The notes under the pieces are model-generated. The model was given only the letters and a program-made list of their open reading frames with translations, had not been told where the DNA came from and ran no database searches. Positions 50,075 to 58,503 of a DNA stretch of 64,000 nt are shown here, one piece after another. The stretch spans positions 66,236 to 130,235 of the forward strand of contig CADCIU010000003.1 in the NCBI GenBank assembly GCA_902801585.1. Direction: 5' to 3'. Every line of letters begins with the position of its first letter. The stretch's first letter is position 1. This DNA is from an uncultured Lachnospiraceae bacterium (GTDB lineage: Bacteria; Bacillota_A; Clostridia; Lachnospirales; Lachnospiraceae). The position numbers and the translations under genes were made by a program.

Positions 50075-50827
50075 TTACTCCGTTATAGCCCAGACTCTTG
50101 CCGGCAGGCCGGTGGCACCTTCGATCCTGGGCCAGGCTGCAAAGAGGACGGCTCCCGCAGGAGCTACCTGGTCCAGATTGCGCAGGACTTCGATCTGGAG
50201 CTTCCCTTTTTCAAGAACATAGCGCTCGCAGGCGAGATCTTCAGCCTTCGCGGCCTCTGCGGAGGCATCGGTATCCAGTGTCTCATGGCCGTTGGCCGCG
50301 GCATTTCTCTCCTCATAGATGTACTTCAGCGCTTCCATAGACCAGCCGGGGAAGTTCTCGCTTCCGTCCTCTGCGATTCCGGAAAGCGCGTCCATATCCG
50401 GCCAGTTTTTGTACCAGTCTGTCCGAAGCGCCACGAAAGCACCGTCCGGGATCGGTCCGTATTTTGACTCATAGTCTTTGATATCCTGCGCAGTCACCGC
50501 ATAATGAACATCCTGTGCAACTTTATCTGTGATATCGATCACGCACAGCGGGAACACGCCTTGCCTTACGTCAAACGCTTCCGAAAGCACACCGTTCTTG
50601 TCAAAGTGGCCCGGAAAATCGATATGCGTTCCGAACTGGCCGGGGAATTTGAAAGTGTGGATCCGGCAGTCCAGCATGGGATTGCCCCAGTCGAATACTA
50701 CTTTGCAGAGCTCCACGCTCCCCTCCGGTATCCCGCTCCAGTAAGGACTGTCATTGTTGAGGCTGTGAGACAGCTCTACCCATTTCAGTTTCTTGGCTTC
50801 CGAAAGCGCCTCCCAAAGTTTGTACAT
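50075..50827 (-). CDS. cyclase family (kynurenine formamidase-like) metal hydrolase
   Basis: 250 residues; ATG 50827 with AAAGGGGG upstream. Family mark: GQFGTHIDFPGHFDKNG, equivalent to the HxGTHxDxPxHF metal-binding motif, except that the first histidine is Gln. The opening WVELSHSLNNDSPYWSG and VIDITDKVAQD, FVALRTDWYKNWPD are typical of the cyclase/isatin hydrolase superfamily, which opens cyclic amides or lactones with Mn2+ or Zn2+. An Ala-rich insert lies near residues 180-205. It precedes the AcnX unit by about 215 bp on the same strand, so it probably serves the same catabolic route. Confidence 0.85.
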   Translation of the reverse strand: MYKLWEALSEAKKLKWVELSHSLNNDSPYWSGIPEGSVELCKVVFDWGNPMLDCRIHTFKFPGQFGTHIDFPGHFDKNGVLSEAFDVRQGVFPLCVIDITDKVAQDVHYAVTAQDIKDYESKYGPIPDGAFVALRTDWYKNWPDMDALSGIAEDGSENFPGWSMEALKYIYEERNAAANGHETLDTDASAEAAKAEDLACERYVLEKGKLQIEVLRNLDQVAPAGAVLFAAWPRIEGATGLPARVWAITE

Positions 50828-50970
50828 AGTAACCCCCTTTACTTACAGAATGTTTGCAAAATACAGAACAAGTTGACTGAAAATAACGTTGATTTAATGA
50901 TAAGATCTCCCTCTTCCGGTGTCAATATACAGCCGTCCATCAGCTGCGGCATGACTCCCGGCCTCCCATC

Positions 50971-51000
50971 TTGACCCCGCTCACGCCACGTCGTTATAAT
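50971..51000 (+). promoter_or_regulatory. promoter of the ABC exporter operon
   Basis: TTGACC (50971-50976), 18-base spacer, TATAAT (50995-51000), 59 bases before the first permease gene. It is divergent from the cyclase gene. Confidence 0.75.
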
Positions 51001-51059
51001 CAAACTGACCTGTTTACATAACTGATCTTTACAGACACAGCCCCGGCGGGAGCATTTCG

Positions 51060-51851
51060 ATGAACAAATACCTGTATATCATAAAGACCCAGATCATAAA
51101 GAGCATGACCTACGAGTTTAATGTCTACGGAAACATCATTATGCAGACGATCATCATGATCACCTCGGCTTACTTTTGGAAAGCGCTCTACAAACAGCAG
51201 AACATCGCGGCCGATGTCGACGCGGAGAGCATGCTCACCTACATCATCATGTCTTCCGTACTGTCGGTACTGCTTATCACAAATGTAGAGAGAAGAATTG
51301 AGATGAGCGTGGAGAAGGGGACTGTGGCCACGGATATGATGAAGCCCGTGAACCTCTTCGGGGTATATTTCGCCGAAGATATCGGGAGCGTCCTGGCCCT
51401 GGTCTTTCAGAATATGCTCCCCATCCTCCTCATCGGGTCGCTCATGATCAAGGTGCCTGTAATGGCGGATCTCAGAGATCTGCCGCTCTTTCTCTTCAGC
51501 GCAGCGCAGTCCTTTCTGATCAACTGGCTTGTCGCCGCACTGTTCGGAATGATCGCGTTTACGGCCGTCAATATCGATGCGCTGATCCAGGTCAAGAAAC
51601 ATCTGCTCCGGCTGCTCTCCGGGAGTATTATCCCAATCTGGTTCTTTCCTCCGGCAGTCTCCAAGGTGCTCTCCTCTCTTCCGTTTGTATACATCTACCA
51701 GCTTCCGCTCAGCATTTATATCGGAAGGGGCGATCGGGCCGCGCAGCTCACACAGATCAAAATTCAATTTGCCTGGCTTGTGATCCTCGCCGTCCTTTTC
51801 TTTATTGTTCAGAACAGGGTCACGAGCAAAGTAATGGTGCAGGGAGGATAA
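51060..51851 (+). CDS. ABC-2 family exporter permease, DUF990/COG4587 type
   Basis: 263 residues, about six hydrophobic segments. The N-terminus MNKYLYIIKTQIIKSMTYEFN and the block KGTVATDMMKPVNLFGVYFAEDIG (a motif of the paired viologen/daunorubicin-type permeases) identify it, as do YIYQLPLSIYIGRG and a short last helix. Together with the next permease and the ATPase it forms a heteromeric exporter; transported substrates in this family include drugs and dyes, unknown here. The ribosome site CGGGAG lies eight bases before ATG. The next gene's ribosome site is inside this gene's last codons. Confidence 0.85.
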   Translation: MNKYLYIIKTQIIKSMTYEFNVYGNIIMQTIIMITSAYFWKALYKQQNIAADVDAESMLTYIIMSSVLSVLLITNVERRIEMSVEKGTVATDMMKPVNLFGVYFAEDIGSVLALVFQNMLPILLIGSLMIKVPVMADLRDLPLFLFSAAQSFLINWLVAALFGMIAFTAVNIDALIQVKKHLLRLLSGSIIPIWFFPPAVSKVLSSLPFVYIYQLPLSIYIGRGDRAAQLTQIKIQFAWLVILAVLFFIVQNRVTSKVMVQGG

Positions 51852-51853
51852 GA

Positions 51854-52678
51854 GTGAAAAAAGCACTTCGGGAGCTCTGTCACTACATGGATGTGACGGC
51901 GCATGTGATCAAAATGGCTGTCCTGACGGTCATTGAATATCCCTCCAACATCGCGGGGTGGCTGATCTCCAATCCGCTCCAGTTCATCATGGGGTTCGCG
52001 ATCATCAAGTTCGTCGTGGAGTCCTTTGGGGAGATCAACGGATGGAATTACGGGCAGCTTGCATTTCTGTACGGGATCTCCGTGATCTCTCACGCCCTGT
52101 CGATGATCTTCTTCGTTCAGGGATGGTTCATGGGTTACTATGTCATGGAGGGAGAATTTGACCGGTACCTGACAAGACCTCTCGGTGTCCTGTACCAGTT
52201 CTTCTTTACCAACATCAATGTCTTCGGCGTCACTGACCTGATCCCCGGGATCCTGGTATTTATCTACGGCTGTGCCAAGTGCGGGGTCTCTGTGACCGTG
52301 TTCTTTGTACTCCGGGTGATCGTCATGCTGATCGGCGCCACACTGATCCGCGGAGGGATCTATATTTTGCTCGGGAGCACGTCATTCCATACAAGAAGTG
52401 CCGTGGACTTCGGGCAGTATACGCAGGAGATCATGGACAAGACGACCATGTACCCGATCTCCATGTACCCCGAGAGCATGCAGTTCATCCTGACGTATCT
52501 GATCCCGGTCGGATGGGTCTCCTTCTATCCGGCCTCCGCAATGCTAGGGATCCAAAACGGGGTCTGCAGCGGGATCTTTGTTCCTTTCATCACGCTGGCT
52601 GTGGGCGTGATCGTGATGCTGATCGCCGGAGCATATTTCACAGCCGGGCTCCGGAAATATGAAAGCGCAGGGAATTGA
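51854..52678 (+). CDS. ABC-2 family exporter permease, COG3694 type
   Basis: 274 residues from GTG 51854 (AGGGAGG upstream). Partner permease of the preceding one: opening KKALRELCHYMDVTAHVIKMAV, conserved EGEFDRYLTRPLGVLYQFF (same (G/E)xxDxxLxRPL motif), and the C-terminal LIPVGWVSFYPASAMLG block. About six membrane segments. Its last codons overlap the start region of the ATPase gene, so the three genes form one operon. Heterodimer formation with the other permease follows from the family; the cargo is unknown. Confidence 0.85.
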   Translation: MKKALRELCHYMDVTAHVIKMAVLTVIEYPSNIAGWLISNPLQFIMGFAIIKFVVESFGEINGWNYGQLAFLYGISVISHALSMIFFVQGWFMGYYVMEGEFDRYLTRPLGVLYQFFFTNINVFGVTDLIPGILVFIYGCAKCGVSVTVFFVLRVIVMLIGATLIRGGIYILLGSTSFHTRSAVDFGQYTQEIMDKTTMYPISMYPESMQFILTYLIPVGWVSFYPASAMLGIQNGVCSGIFVPFITLAVGVIVMLIAGAYFTAGLRKYESAGN

Positions 52679-52680
52679 TC

Positions 52681-53646
52681 ATGATCGATGTTAATCATCT
52701 GAGCAAGGATTACATACTCAGGCAGAAAGAGGCGGGTCTTAAGGGCGCGCTGAAAGGGCTGTTAAGGACAAATCATAAAGAGATCCACGCGGTCCGGGAT
52801 CTGTCTTTTCACATTGATGAGGGAGAGATCGTCGGCTTTATCGGCCCCAACGGCGCGGGGAAAAGCACGACCATCAAAATGATGTCGGGGATATTGACCC
52901 CCACAAAGGGAAGTGTGTTGATTGGCGGTGTGGACATCACCAGACACCGGAAAGAAGTCGTTCGGAATATTGGCGTTGTATTCGGTCAGAGATCCCAGCT
53001 CAACTGGGACCTCCGACTCGGTGAAAGTTTCGAACTTCTCAAACATATTTATCAGATCGATCAGGCCGAGTATGAGAAGACACTCGATGTAATGGACGAA
53101 ATTCTCGGGATCCGGGAACTCATAGGAAAACCCGTCAGGCAGATGTCTCTCGGCCAGAGAGTTAAGGGTGACCTGGTCGCGTCCATGCTGCACTCTCCCA
53201 AGGTGCTGTTTCTGGATGAACCGACCATTGGGCTTGACGTGGCGAGCAAATTCGCGCTCCGCAGGTTCATTAAAGAGATCAACCGCGTCAGGAAGACGAC
53301 GGTCATCCTGACCACGCATGATCTGGGCGACATTAAGGAACTGTGCGAGAGGCTGATCATCATCAACCACGGGGTGATGATGGAAGACGGAAACCTCAGC
53401 CAGATCGTCGACCGGATCGCCCCTTACAAGACGCTGGTCGTGGAATACTACGATGAAGCGGCACCGGAACATAATAAGTGCGAGATGACGGAGCATGAAG
53501 GAAACATCGCCAAATACCGGTTTATGAAAAAGGATATAACGGCCGCTGAACTCATCGCGGATCTGTCTAAACAGAAAGATATCAAAGACGTTTCCATCGA
53601 AGAGGCAGGGATCGATGATATCATAAAGATCGCTTATGGCAGCTGA
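52681..53646 (+). CDS. ABC exporter ATPase (daunorubicin/viologen type, COG4586)
   Basis: 321 residues from ATG 52681; a TTG two codons earlier overlaps the permease stop. Walker A GPNGAGKSTTIK, Q-loop region VFGQRSQLNWDL (family-specific), signature MSLGQRVKGDLVASML in place of LSGGQ, Walker B KVLFLDEPTIGLD, H-loop LTTHDLGDI. The C-terminal extension after residue 230 is typical of the subgroup. It powers the two upstream permeases. Its 3' end overlaps the 3' end of the convergent ATP-grasp gene by 13 bp. Confidence 0.92.
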   Translation: MIDVNHLSKDYILRQKEAGLKGALKGLLRTNHKEIHAVRDLSFHIDEGEIVGFIGPNGAGKSTTIKMMSGILTPTKGSVLIGGVDITRHRKEVVRNIGVVFGQRSQLNWDLRLGESFELLKHIYQIDQAEYEKTLDVMDEILGIRELIGKPVRQMSLGQRVKGDLVASMLHSPKVLFLDEPTIGLDVASKFALRRFIKEINRVRKTTVILTTHDLGDIKELCERLIIINHGVMMEDGNLSQIVDRIAPYKTLVVEYYDEAAPEHNKCEMTEHEGNIAKYRFMKKDITAAELIADLSKQKDIKDVSIEEAGIDDIIKIAYGS

Positions 53647-54983
53647 ACGCCTTTCACGACAAAAACAGGAGCCGTTCTCTCGTTTTCGTGCGCTACTATG
53701 ATCTTTTCTTCACAGGCCATCCGCATCAGTATTCCCGCAAACTGTCCGTTATAAGAATATAATCCGGGCATATTGATATAGGGATGCCATTCCCCGTCTC
53801 CCCAGGCATAATCGATATTCGGTGTCATATACTGCGTACAGTACTCCTGGCAGACCATTCCCTTTCCGTAAAGGTCGGCACACAGCTCCTTCCAGGCCTG
53901 CTGATCATATTCCCGCCCGGCGGCGTAGATCCCCTTGGATGCATATGCGTCCATGGGCTTGAGCATATAGTTGTCCTTATGCTCCTGTACTTCCTCTAAG
54001 GAAATATACTCCGGAGAGAACTCCAGTGTTTTCGGCACATGTGCGTCCACAAAGTCCCTCTCTTCTTGTGTCAGGAGTTTGCGCATGACCGGGTGATGCA
54101 GCACGTAGAACAGCCACTTTGTGTGAATGACCTGGGTCTCAAAGGCGCCGGCGAGAAAGACCGCATCCTCTGATACCGCACGGAGAAACGCACTGCTCTC
54201 TTCATAGTGCGTCATCACATCTGCTGTGACCGCCCGGCGATAGATCGCGTCGATCCGCTTGCCGGCCTTAGTCAAAAGACTGCCGTCTTTATACTTAAGG
54301 GAGCGGATATCGCAGATCTCACAGGACACGCCCGCTCTTCGGAAAGCTTCGGCAAAAATCTCAAACTCCCGGTATGTGGCATTCTCCAGATAATCTACGA
54401 TCGCGACATGAGGGTTTTCTACTCTTTTTTTGCAGGTGCCGTAAAGTTCCAGAAAAGTCTTTACCCAGGAATCAAACAGTTCAAACGGCTCAAGGTCATA
54501 CATCCCGGCGACCGCCTGATGCGCGGGATTGTGCACCAGTGCTTTACGCAGCTCCAGATCCCGGATCATGGCTGCCGTGCCGTCTGTATTGATCTCGCAG
54601 AACTTAAAATCTCCGGTATCTTCATTGTAAAAGAGATCCAGCCTGGCAATGGGAAGCACACCTTCATAAGGCGCAGGCAGAAGGATCAGTTCCTCCAGCT
54701 TCCCGGAGAAAGGAAACAACCTGCGGACAGCCTCTTCCCGGCGATAACCCTGAATCACTTTTCCGAAAATACCGCAGCTCATCTTCACGATCTGCTTAAA
54801 GTGCTCTATGGTTTCCTCATCAAACACTTTGGGGATATGTACTGTTTTGTCCAAAACTCCCTGATAATTGAGCGGTGACGCCTCAACAACCGCTTTCATC
54901 GCGAGTGCGCCGGCCCGATTTTCCTCCGGATGTAAAAGGACATGGTTCCGATAGGCTTCAAATACGTCTTTACTTAAACTCAT
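53634..54983 (-). CDS. glutathionylspermidine-synthase-like ATP-grasp ligase
   Basis: 449 residues from ATG 54983 (GGGAG eight bases upstream); an ATG at 55004 in frame is possible. It resembles the circularly permuted ATP-grasp family of glutathionylspermidine synthase: IARLDLFYNEDTGDFKFCEINTDGTAAM (metal-binding Glu/Asn), DSWVKTFLELY, RAVTADVMTHYEES, LEFSPEYISLEEVQEHKDNYMLKPMDAYASKGIYAA (ATP-binding lysine) and EYCTQYMTPNIDYAWGDGEWHPYIN. Such enzymes join a carboxylate to an amine with ATP. No amidase domain and no spermidine genes are here, so the product is unknown. It converges on the ABC exporter; co-function with it is only a possibility. Confidence 0.75.
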   Translation of the reverse strand: MSLSKDVFEAYRNHVLLHPEENRAGALAMKAVVEASPLNYQGVLDKTVHIPKVFDEETIEHFKQIVKMSCGIFGKVIQGYRREEAVRRLFPFSGKLEELILLPAPYEGVLPIARLDLFYNEDTGDFKFCEINTDGTAAMIRDLELRKALVHNPAHQAVAGMYDLEPFELFDSWVKTFLELYGTCKKRVENPHVAIVDYLENATYREFEIFAEAFRRAGVSCEICDIRSLKYKDGSLLTKAGKRIDAIYRRAVTADVMTHYEESSAFLRAVSEDAVFLAGAFETQVIHTKWLFYVLHHPVMRKLLTQEERDFVDAHVPKTLEFSPEYISLEEVQEHKDNYMLKPMDAYASKGIYAAGREYDQQAWKELCADLYGKGMVCQEYCTQYMTPNIDYAWGDGEWHPYINMPGLYSYNGQFAGILMRMACEEKIIVAHENERTAPVFVVKGVQLP

Positions 54984-55132
54984 ATTCAATCTCCCGTTGC
55001 TCATTATGCTGATTCCCGTTCGCGGTTCCGCAGAAAACTCTATACTGCGAGTTTAATGACAGTCTGATCTGAATGTGCTATATTGAAAACTGTAAAACCA
55101 AGACGGATGACCCGTCTGGTACAATAATATAA

Positions 55133-55247
55133 CCGGTGGTAGCTCAATGGAAGAGCGCTTTAAAAATAAATCCTGTTCGGGATTTTAACAGCAGACGTAG
55201 TTGCACTCCTAATGCAGAGGTTATCGGTTCGAGTCCGATCCACCGGG
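55133..55247 (+). tRNA. tRNA-Arg(CCU) interrupted by a 43-nt insertion
   Basis: Acceptor arms CCGGTGG (55133-55139) and CCACCGG (55240-55246) pair fully, with G as base 73. D arm GCTC-AATGGAA-GAGC (55142-55156), anticodon arm TTGCA-CTCCTAA-TGCAG (55201-55217) with anticodon CCT, variable AGGTT, T arm ATCGG-TTCGAGT-CCGAT. Between D arm and anticodon arm, where one base is normal, there are 44 (55157-55200). This extra segment folds on itself: GCTTTAAAA pairs with TTTTAACAGC with one bulge, with an ATCC/GGAT inner stem. CCA is not encoded. Either the insert is removed from the RNA or the gene is dead. Confidence 0.65.
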
Positions 55248-55269
55248 TTATGATCGGTGTCAAAGTGAC

Positions 55270-55378
55270 GGTGTCAAGGGGACGGTTTTGTGTCAAGGGG
55301 ACGTTTCTTCTGACAACTTTTGGAACAAAAGTTGTCAGAAGAAACGTCCCCTTGACACAAAACCGTCCCCTTGACACC
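55270..55378. repeat. 52-bp perfect inverted repeat, second copy of the GTGTCAAGGGGACG element
   Basis: Arms 55270-55321 and 55327-55378 are exact reverse complements around GGAAC. Each holds two GTGTCAAGGGGACG units; the central TTCTGACAACTTTT matches the element at 33704-33817. A degenerate extra unit (GGTGTCAAAGTGACG) precedes the left arm. It lies between the interrupted tRNA and the panE stop. Confidence 0.9.
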
Positions 55379-55405
55379 GAACCGTCCACCACTTCTATCA
55401 ATCCA

Positions 55406-56329
55406 TCATCTCTCTTCCATTGCATGCACAAGGCGCAGGATCGTCTCCTGGACCGGCACTCTCAGTCCCTGATCCTTGGCCGCGCGCACAACCGCGCCGC
55501 AGATGAAGTCTGCCTCCGTTTTTCTTCCGTTCTTCAGATCCGAATAAATACTGGTGAAACCGCCCGGCGCTTTTCTGAGGTGATCGCGCACGCGGAGGAT
55601 CTGTTCCTGAGGGTCAAAGATCGCACCTTCGCCTGCTGCCGCCGCGCAGATCTCGCGGATCAGGTCCTCACAAACAGACCAGGCGTTTTCATTTTCAGCG
55701 ACATAGCCCTGTGCTACCTGCAGCACGCCGGAAAGAACACTCGCAGACGCATTGATCATCAATTTGTTCCATACCTCAAACCGGATATTATCGCTGACTG
55801 CGCAGGGGAAACCCGCGCTCTCAAATACAGAACGGATTTCTTCCATCCTTTCCCGATCCGGTCCCTGCTCACCCTCTGCGGGAACACCTCCGAATACGGT
55901 CTCTCCGAGTCCGCTGTTGATGATGACAGAGGCACTCTCCCTCGAGCTTCCCTGTTTGGTCGTTCCGATCAGCACATGTGCCGAGTCCGCGAATTCCCGC
56001 ATCACCCGTTCATGTCCTGCTCCGTTCTGCAATGTGAGCAGCATGGTATCCGGCCCGATCAGCGCTCGGTTCTCACTTAAGACATCCCGAATCTGATACG
56101 CCTTGGTAAAGAGCATCACCACATCCGCCGGCTCGCTGCAGCTGCCGCCCGGGTACGCGGGGATCATTCTTGTTACACAGCTGTCCCCTCTCCTTATGGT
56201 AACACCGTTTTCATTGATCTCTTTAAGATTTTTAGGATTGCTGCCGATCAGTGACACTTCCGCGCAGGCAGCAAGCTTGCCTCCGAACAAAAGTCCCATT
56301 GCTCCCGGTCCGATTACTGTGATCTTCAT
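55406..56329 (-). CDS. panE: ketopantoate reductase family (PanE/ApbA)
   Basis: 307 residues from ATG 56329 with AAAGGGGG upstream. It reduces 2-dehydropantoate to pantoate with NADPH in coenzyme A synthesis, although several paralogues have other substrates. N-terminal Rossmann domain MKITVIGPGAMGLLFGGKLA, VVMLFTKAYQI, LLTLQNGAGHERVM; C-terminal domain VWNKLMINASASVLSGVLQVA (catalytic lysine in the NKL segment), SIYSDLKNGRKTEADFICGAVV (typical SMxQDxxxGRxTEID equivalent). It stands alone; no other panto genes are near. Confidence 0.88.
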   Translation of the reverse strand: MKITVIGPGAMGLLFGGKLAACAEVSLIGSNPKNLKEINENGVTIRRGDSCVTRMIPAYPGGSCSEPADVVMLFTKAYQIRDVLSENRALIGPDTMLLTLQNGAGHERVMREFADSAHVLIGTTKQGSSRESASVIINSGLGETVFGGVPAEGEQGPDRERMEEIRSVFESAGFPCAVSDNIRFEVWNKLMINASASVLSGVLQVAQGYVAENENAWSVCEDLIREICAAAAGEGAIFDPQEQILRVRDHLRKAPGGFTSIYSDLKNGRKTEADFICGAVVRAAKDQGLRVPVQETILRLVHAMEER

Positions 56330-56427
56330 TTCATATACCCCCTTTATGGCTTTATTCAAGGCTCGCGAAGCGAGCTGCGATAGAGGCGGGAGGCATCCCA
56401 CCCGGATTATAATATTCCCAATAATAA

Positions 56428-57555
56428 TTATAGCAAATCCGGCAGTGCTGTTGCCATGTATAGTGTTCCGCTGAGTTTATCATGCGGCATAAGTTTCCCC
56501 TTTCTGAATACCGCATTGATGAAATACATAAAGAAATAGACGCGCGAGACAGCGGTCAGCCCCAGTATCAAAAGGTCAATAATGAAAGCAAATCGTACAC
56601 TCATAAGCAAGCCTGCTAAGATCAGCGGCAGCTCCGTAAACAGCCACAAGTAAAGATAACGCTTGATCAGTTGTCCTGCTGACGCGAACCCTCCGTTTTC
56701 CGACACGAGGATCATCCTGCAGGAAGCATGTCCCAGCGTTAATCCTTTCGTTATGAGCACCTGTACGAGAGATCCTATGCAGAAAAATGACCAGCTGTAT
56801 ACCTCGCCATATATAGAATAGCCGGTAAACTCAGGGTTCAAAATCCGGATCGCGCCGAACAAAAAGATACTCAGTGCTGCGATGCACACATAGTCGAAAA
56901 GTGCTGCCCAGAATCTGCGCATACCTGTGACCCTGGTACCGGACTTTCTGCACTCCTCATCGATCTCATCTCTGCTCGGAAGCACGGCGGCAAATACAGA
57001 TGCTGCATAATAGCCTGCGGCTCCGCCCATCGTATTACAGATCAGGTCCTCCACATCCGCCAGTCTGTACGGTCCCGGATAGATGCCGAAAAGCGCAGTG
57101 ATCTGACTCGTTTCATAGAAAAGGCTCAGCAGGAACGAATAGAGAATCGTTCGTTTCAAGCTCAGTTTGAAGTAATAACGCATGTATACGCCAAACGGTA
57201 AAGTAAGCAGGATATTGAACAACAGCTGCCAGAGCGACATACTCACAAGATATGCTTTCAAAGTCGTGATTCCAAACGGTTTATTGTGCCAGTACAGCCA
57301 GATCTGCCTAAATGGGATCAGATTAAGATGTTCCCGCCACGTATTTCCTACTGTCGATTCCCTGTCCGGAAGCGGCAGGCTGACCAAAAAAAACGCGATC
57401 AGCATGTAGAGGATAAAGCTATAGATGATCAGCGTCCTGTATTTTGACACCGAACCATGCCTGTTATACTGATACACCGCATACGGCAGCGTAAATACTG
57501 CAGCTATAAACGGGAATACGAGAAGACCTGTATAAATAACTTTGATATAACCCAT
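56428..57555 (-). CDS. VanZ-RDD fusion membrane protein
   Basis: 375 residues. Residues about 40-190 are a VanZ-like domain of several membrane helices (REHLNLIPFRQIW, NILLTLPFGVYMRY, SLFYETSQITALFGI, DVEDLICNTMGGAAGY). Residues about 205-360 are an RDD domain (RRFWAALFDYVCIAALSIFLF, GLTLGHASCRMILV). VanZ relatives contribute to glycopeptide or lipoglycopeptide tolerance and RDD proteins to ion transport, but the combined protein is common in Clostridia without a proven role. It lies after a terminator from the YoaP gene, so it likely has its own promoter, which I could not place. Confidence 0.85.
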   Translation of the reverse strand: MGYIKVIYTGLLVFPFIAAVFTLPYAVYQYNRHGSVSKYRTLIIYSFILYMLIAFFLVSLPLPDRESTVGNTWREHLNLIPFRQIWLYWHNKPFGITTLKAYLVSMSLWQLLFNILLTLPFGVYMRYYFKLSLKRTILYSFLLSLFYETSQITALFGIYPGPYRLADVEDLICNTMGGAAGYYAASVFAAVLPSRDEIDEECRKSGTRVTGMRRFWAALFDYVCIAALSIFLFGAIRILNPEFTGYSIYGEVYSWSFFCIGSLVQVLITKGLTLGHASCRMILVSENGGFASAGQLIKRYLYLWLFTELPLILAGLLMSVRFAFIIDLLILGLTAVSRVYFFMYFINAVFRKGKLMPHDKLSGTLYMATALPDLL

Positions 57556-57628
57556 TCAAAACTCCTTATCGCTTCATTAAAGCCCACGTTATCACTTTCT
57601 TCCGTGCTGTTCAATCACTGAAAACACT

Positions 57629-57660
57629 AAAGCCCCCAAACCATTTCGGTTCAGGGGCTT
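57629..57660 (-). terminator. intrinsic terminator of the GNAT-YoaP gene
   Basis: AAGCCCCTGAACC and GGTTTGGGGGCTT arms around GAAAT form the stem on the minus strand, 12 bases after the stop region, ending in a short TTT. Confidence 0.75.
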
Positions 57661-57671
57661 CCGTAATCTGT

Positions 57672-58418
57672 TCATCTGTTGATCAGCTTCAGGAACTTTT
57701 TGTCATTCATCTGCTCATTCGTGACATACTCTCCGTCATGGAACAGAGCGTAATTCGTGATCGGTGTCGGAGCGCTCTGCGCCTCTTCCCGGCTCTCGAT
57801 ATGAATCGCCCGGAACGGTATATCGTTTTCTTTTGCCGTTCTCTCCAGAATCGGTACGTACTTGGCATTGAACGGGCACTGGCTGGTGTAGTACAAAACG
57901 TATCCTTTTTCGTCTATATGCGGATGCTTTGCGCATTCCTTGAACTGAGGCTTTTCTGCGTCTTTGTCAAAAGACAGATACCACAGCTGTATCCCATTGT
58001 CTGCCTCGTCACATACGGTAAATCCTTTGTGTTTAAGGAACTTCGGATCCGCAAGGAAGGGTTTCTTCTTCGCCGCAGCCAAAATACACAGCCCTTTTCG
58101 TCCCTTTTCCCTGCTGTCTTCGATACATGCATTCATGAGATCTGTGGAATATCCGTGTCCCTTGAAAGAACCGGACACCCACAGGCAGTCAATGTACATG
58201 TACCCGTCCGCATCGATCGGAACCCAGGCGTTTTCCGCGGGAATATACTCGATAAAGCACTTGCCGCGCTCTGTACTTTTCAGGAAAACAAGACCCTCCT
58301 CAAATCTGTCAGCGAGCCACGCTTTCTTTGACGAGACCTGCACATCCTTATTATTCGAGATGGCACAGCAGATGTGTTCCTTTTCCAAATTTTCCGTTGT
58401 AACTCTGATGTACTCCAT
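57672..58418 (-). CDS. GNAT N-acetyltransferase with C-terminal YoaP domain
   Basis: 248 residues; ATG 58418 behind GGGGGAG. Residues about 1-150 are a GNAT fold (YIDCLWVSGSFKGHGYSTDLMNACIEDSREKG has the acetyl-CoA loop in degenerate form). Residues about 185-245 match YoaP, a thioredoxin-like tail (YVLYYTSQCPFNAKYVPILE with one cysteine, IPFRAIHIESREEAQSAPTP, YALFHDGEYVTNEQM). I recall the family in Bacillus and Clostridia, where it is annotated as a GNAT with YoaP domain; the acceptor substrate is unknown. A terminator follows. Confidence 0.82.
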   Translation of the reverse strand: MEYIRVTTENLEKEHICCAISNNKDVQVSSKKAWLADRFEEGLVFLKSTERGKCFIEYIPAENAWVPIDADGYMYIDCLWVSGSFKGHGYSTDLMNACIEDSREKGRKGLCILAAAKKKPFLADPKFLKHKGFTVCDEADNGIQLWYLSFDKDAEKPQFKECAKHPHIDEKGYVLYYTSQCPFNAKYVPILERTAKENDIPFRAIHIESREEAQSAPTPITNYALFHDGEYVTNEQMNDKKFLKLINR

Positions 58419-58503
58419 AAATCACTCCCCCTTTATTCTGATTGAATGCCGAATCGCTGTTTTTAGTTTTTCAGGCGCGACTTTTCTTGCCGCTGCCCAT
58501 CTG

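Noticed and set aside
55157..55200. Self-splicing intron in the tRNA
   Set aside because: 43 nt is far too short for group I or II introns, and the position is not the anticodon loop.
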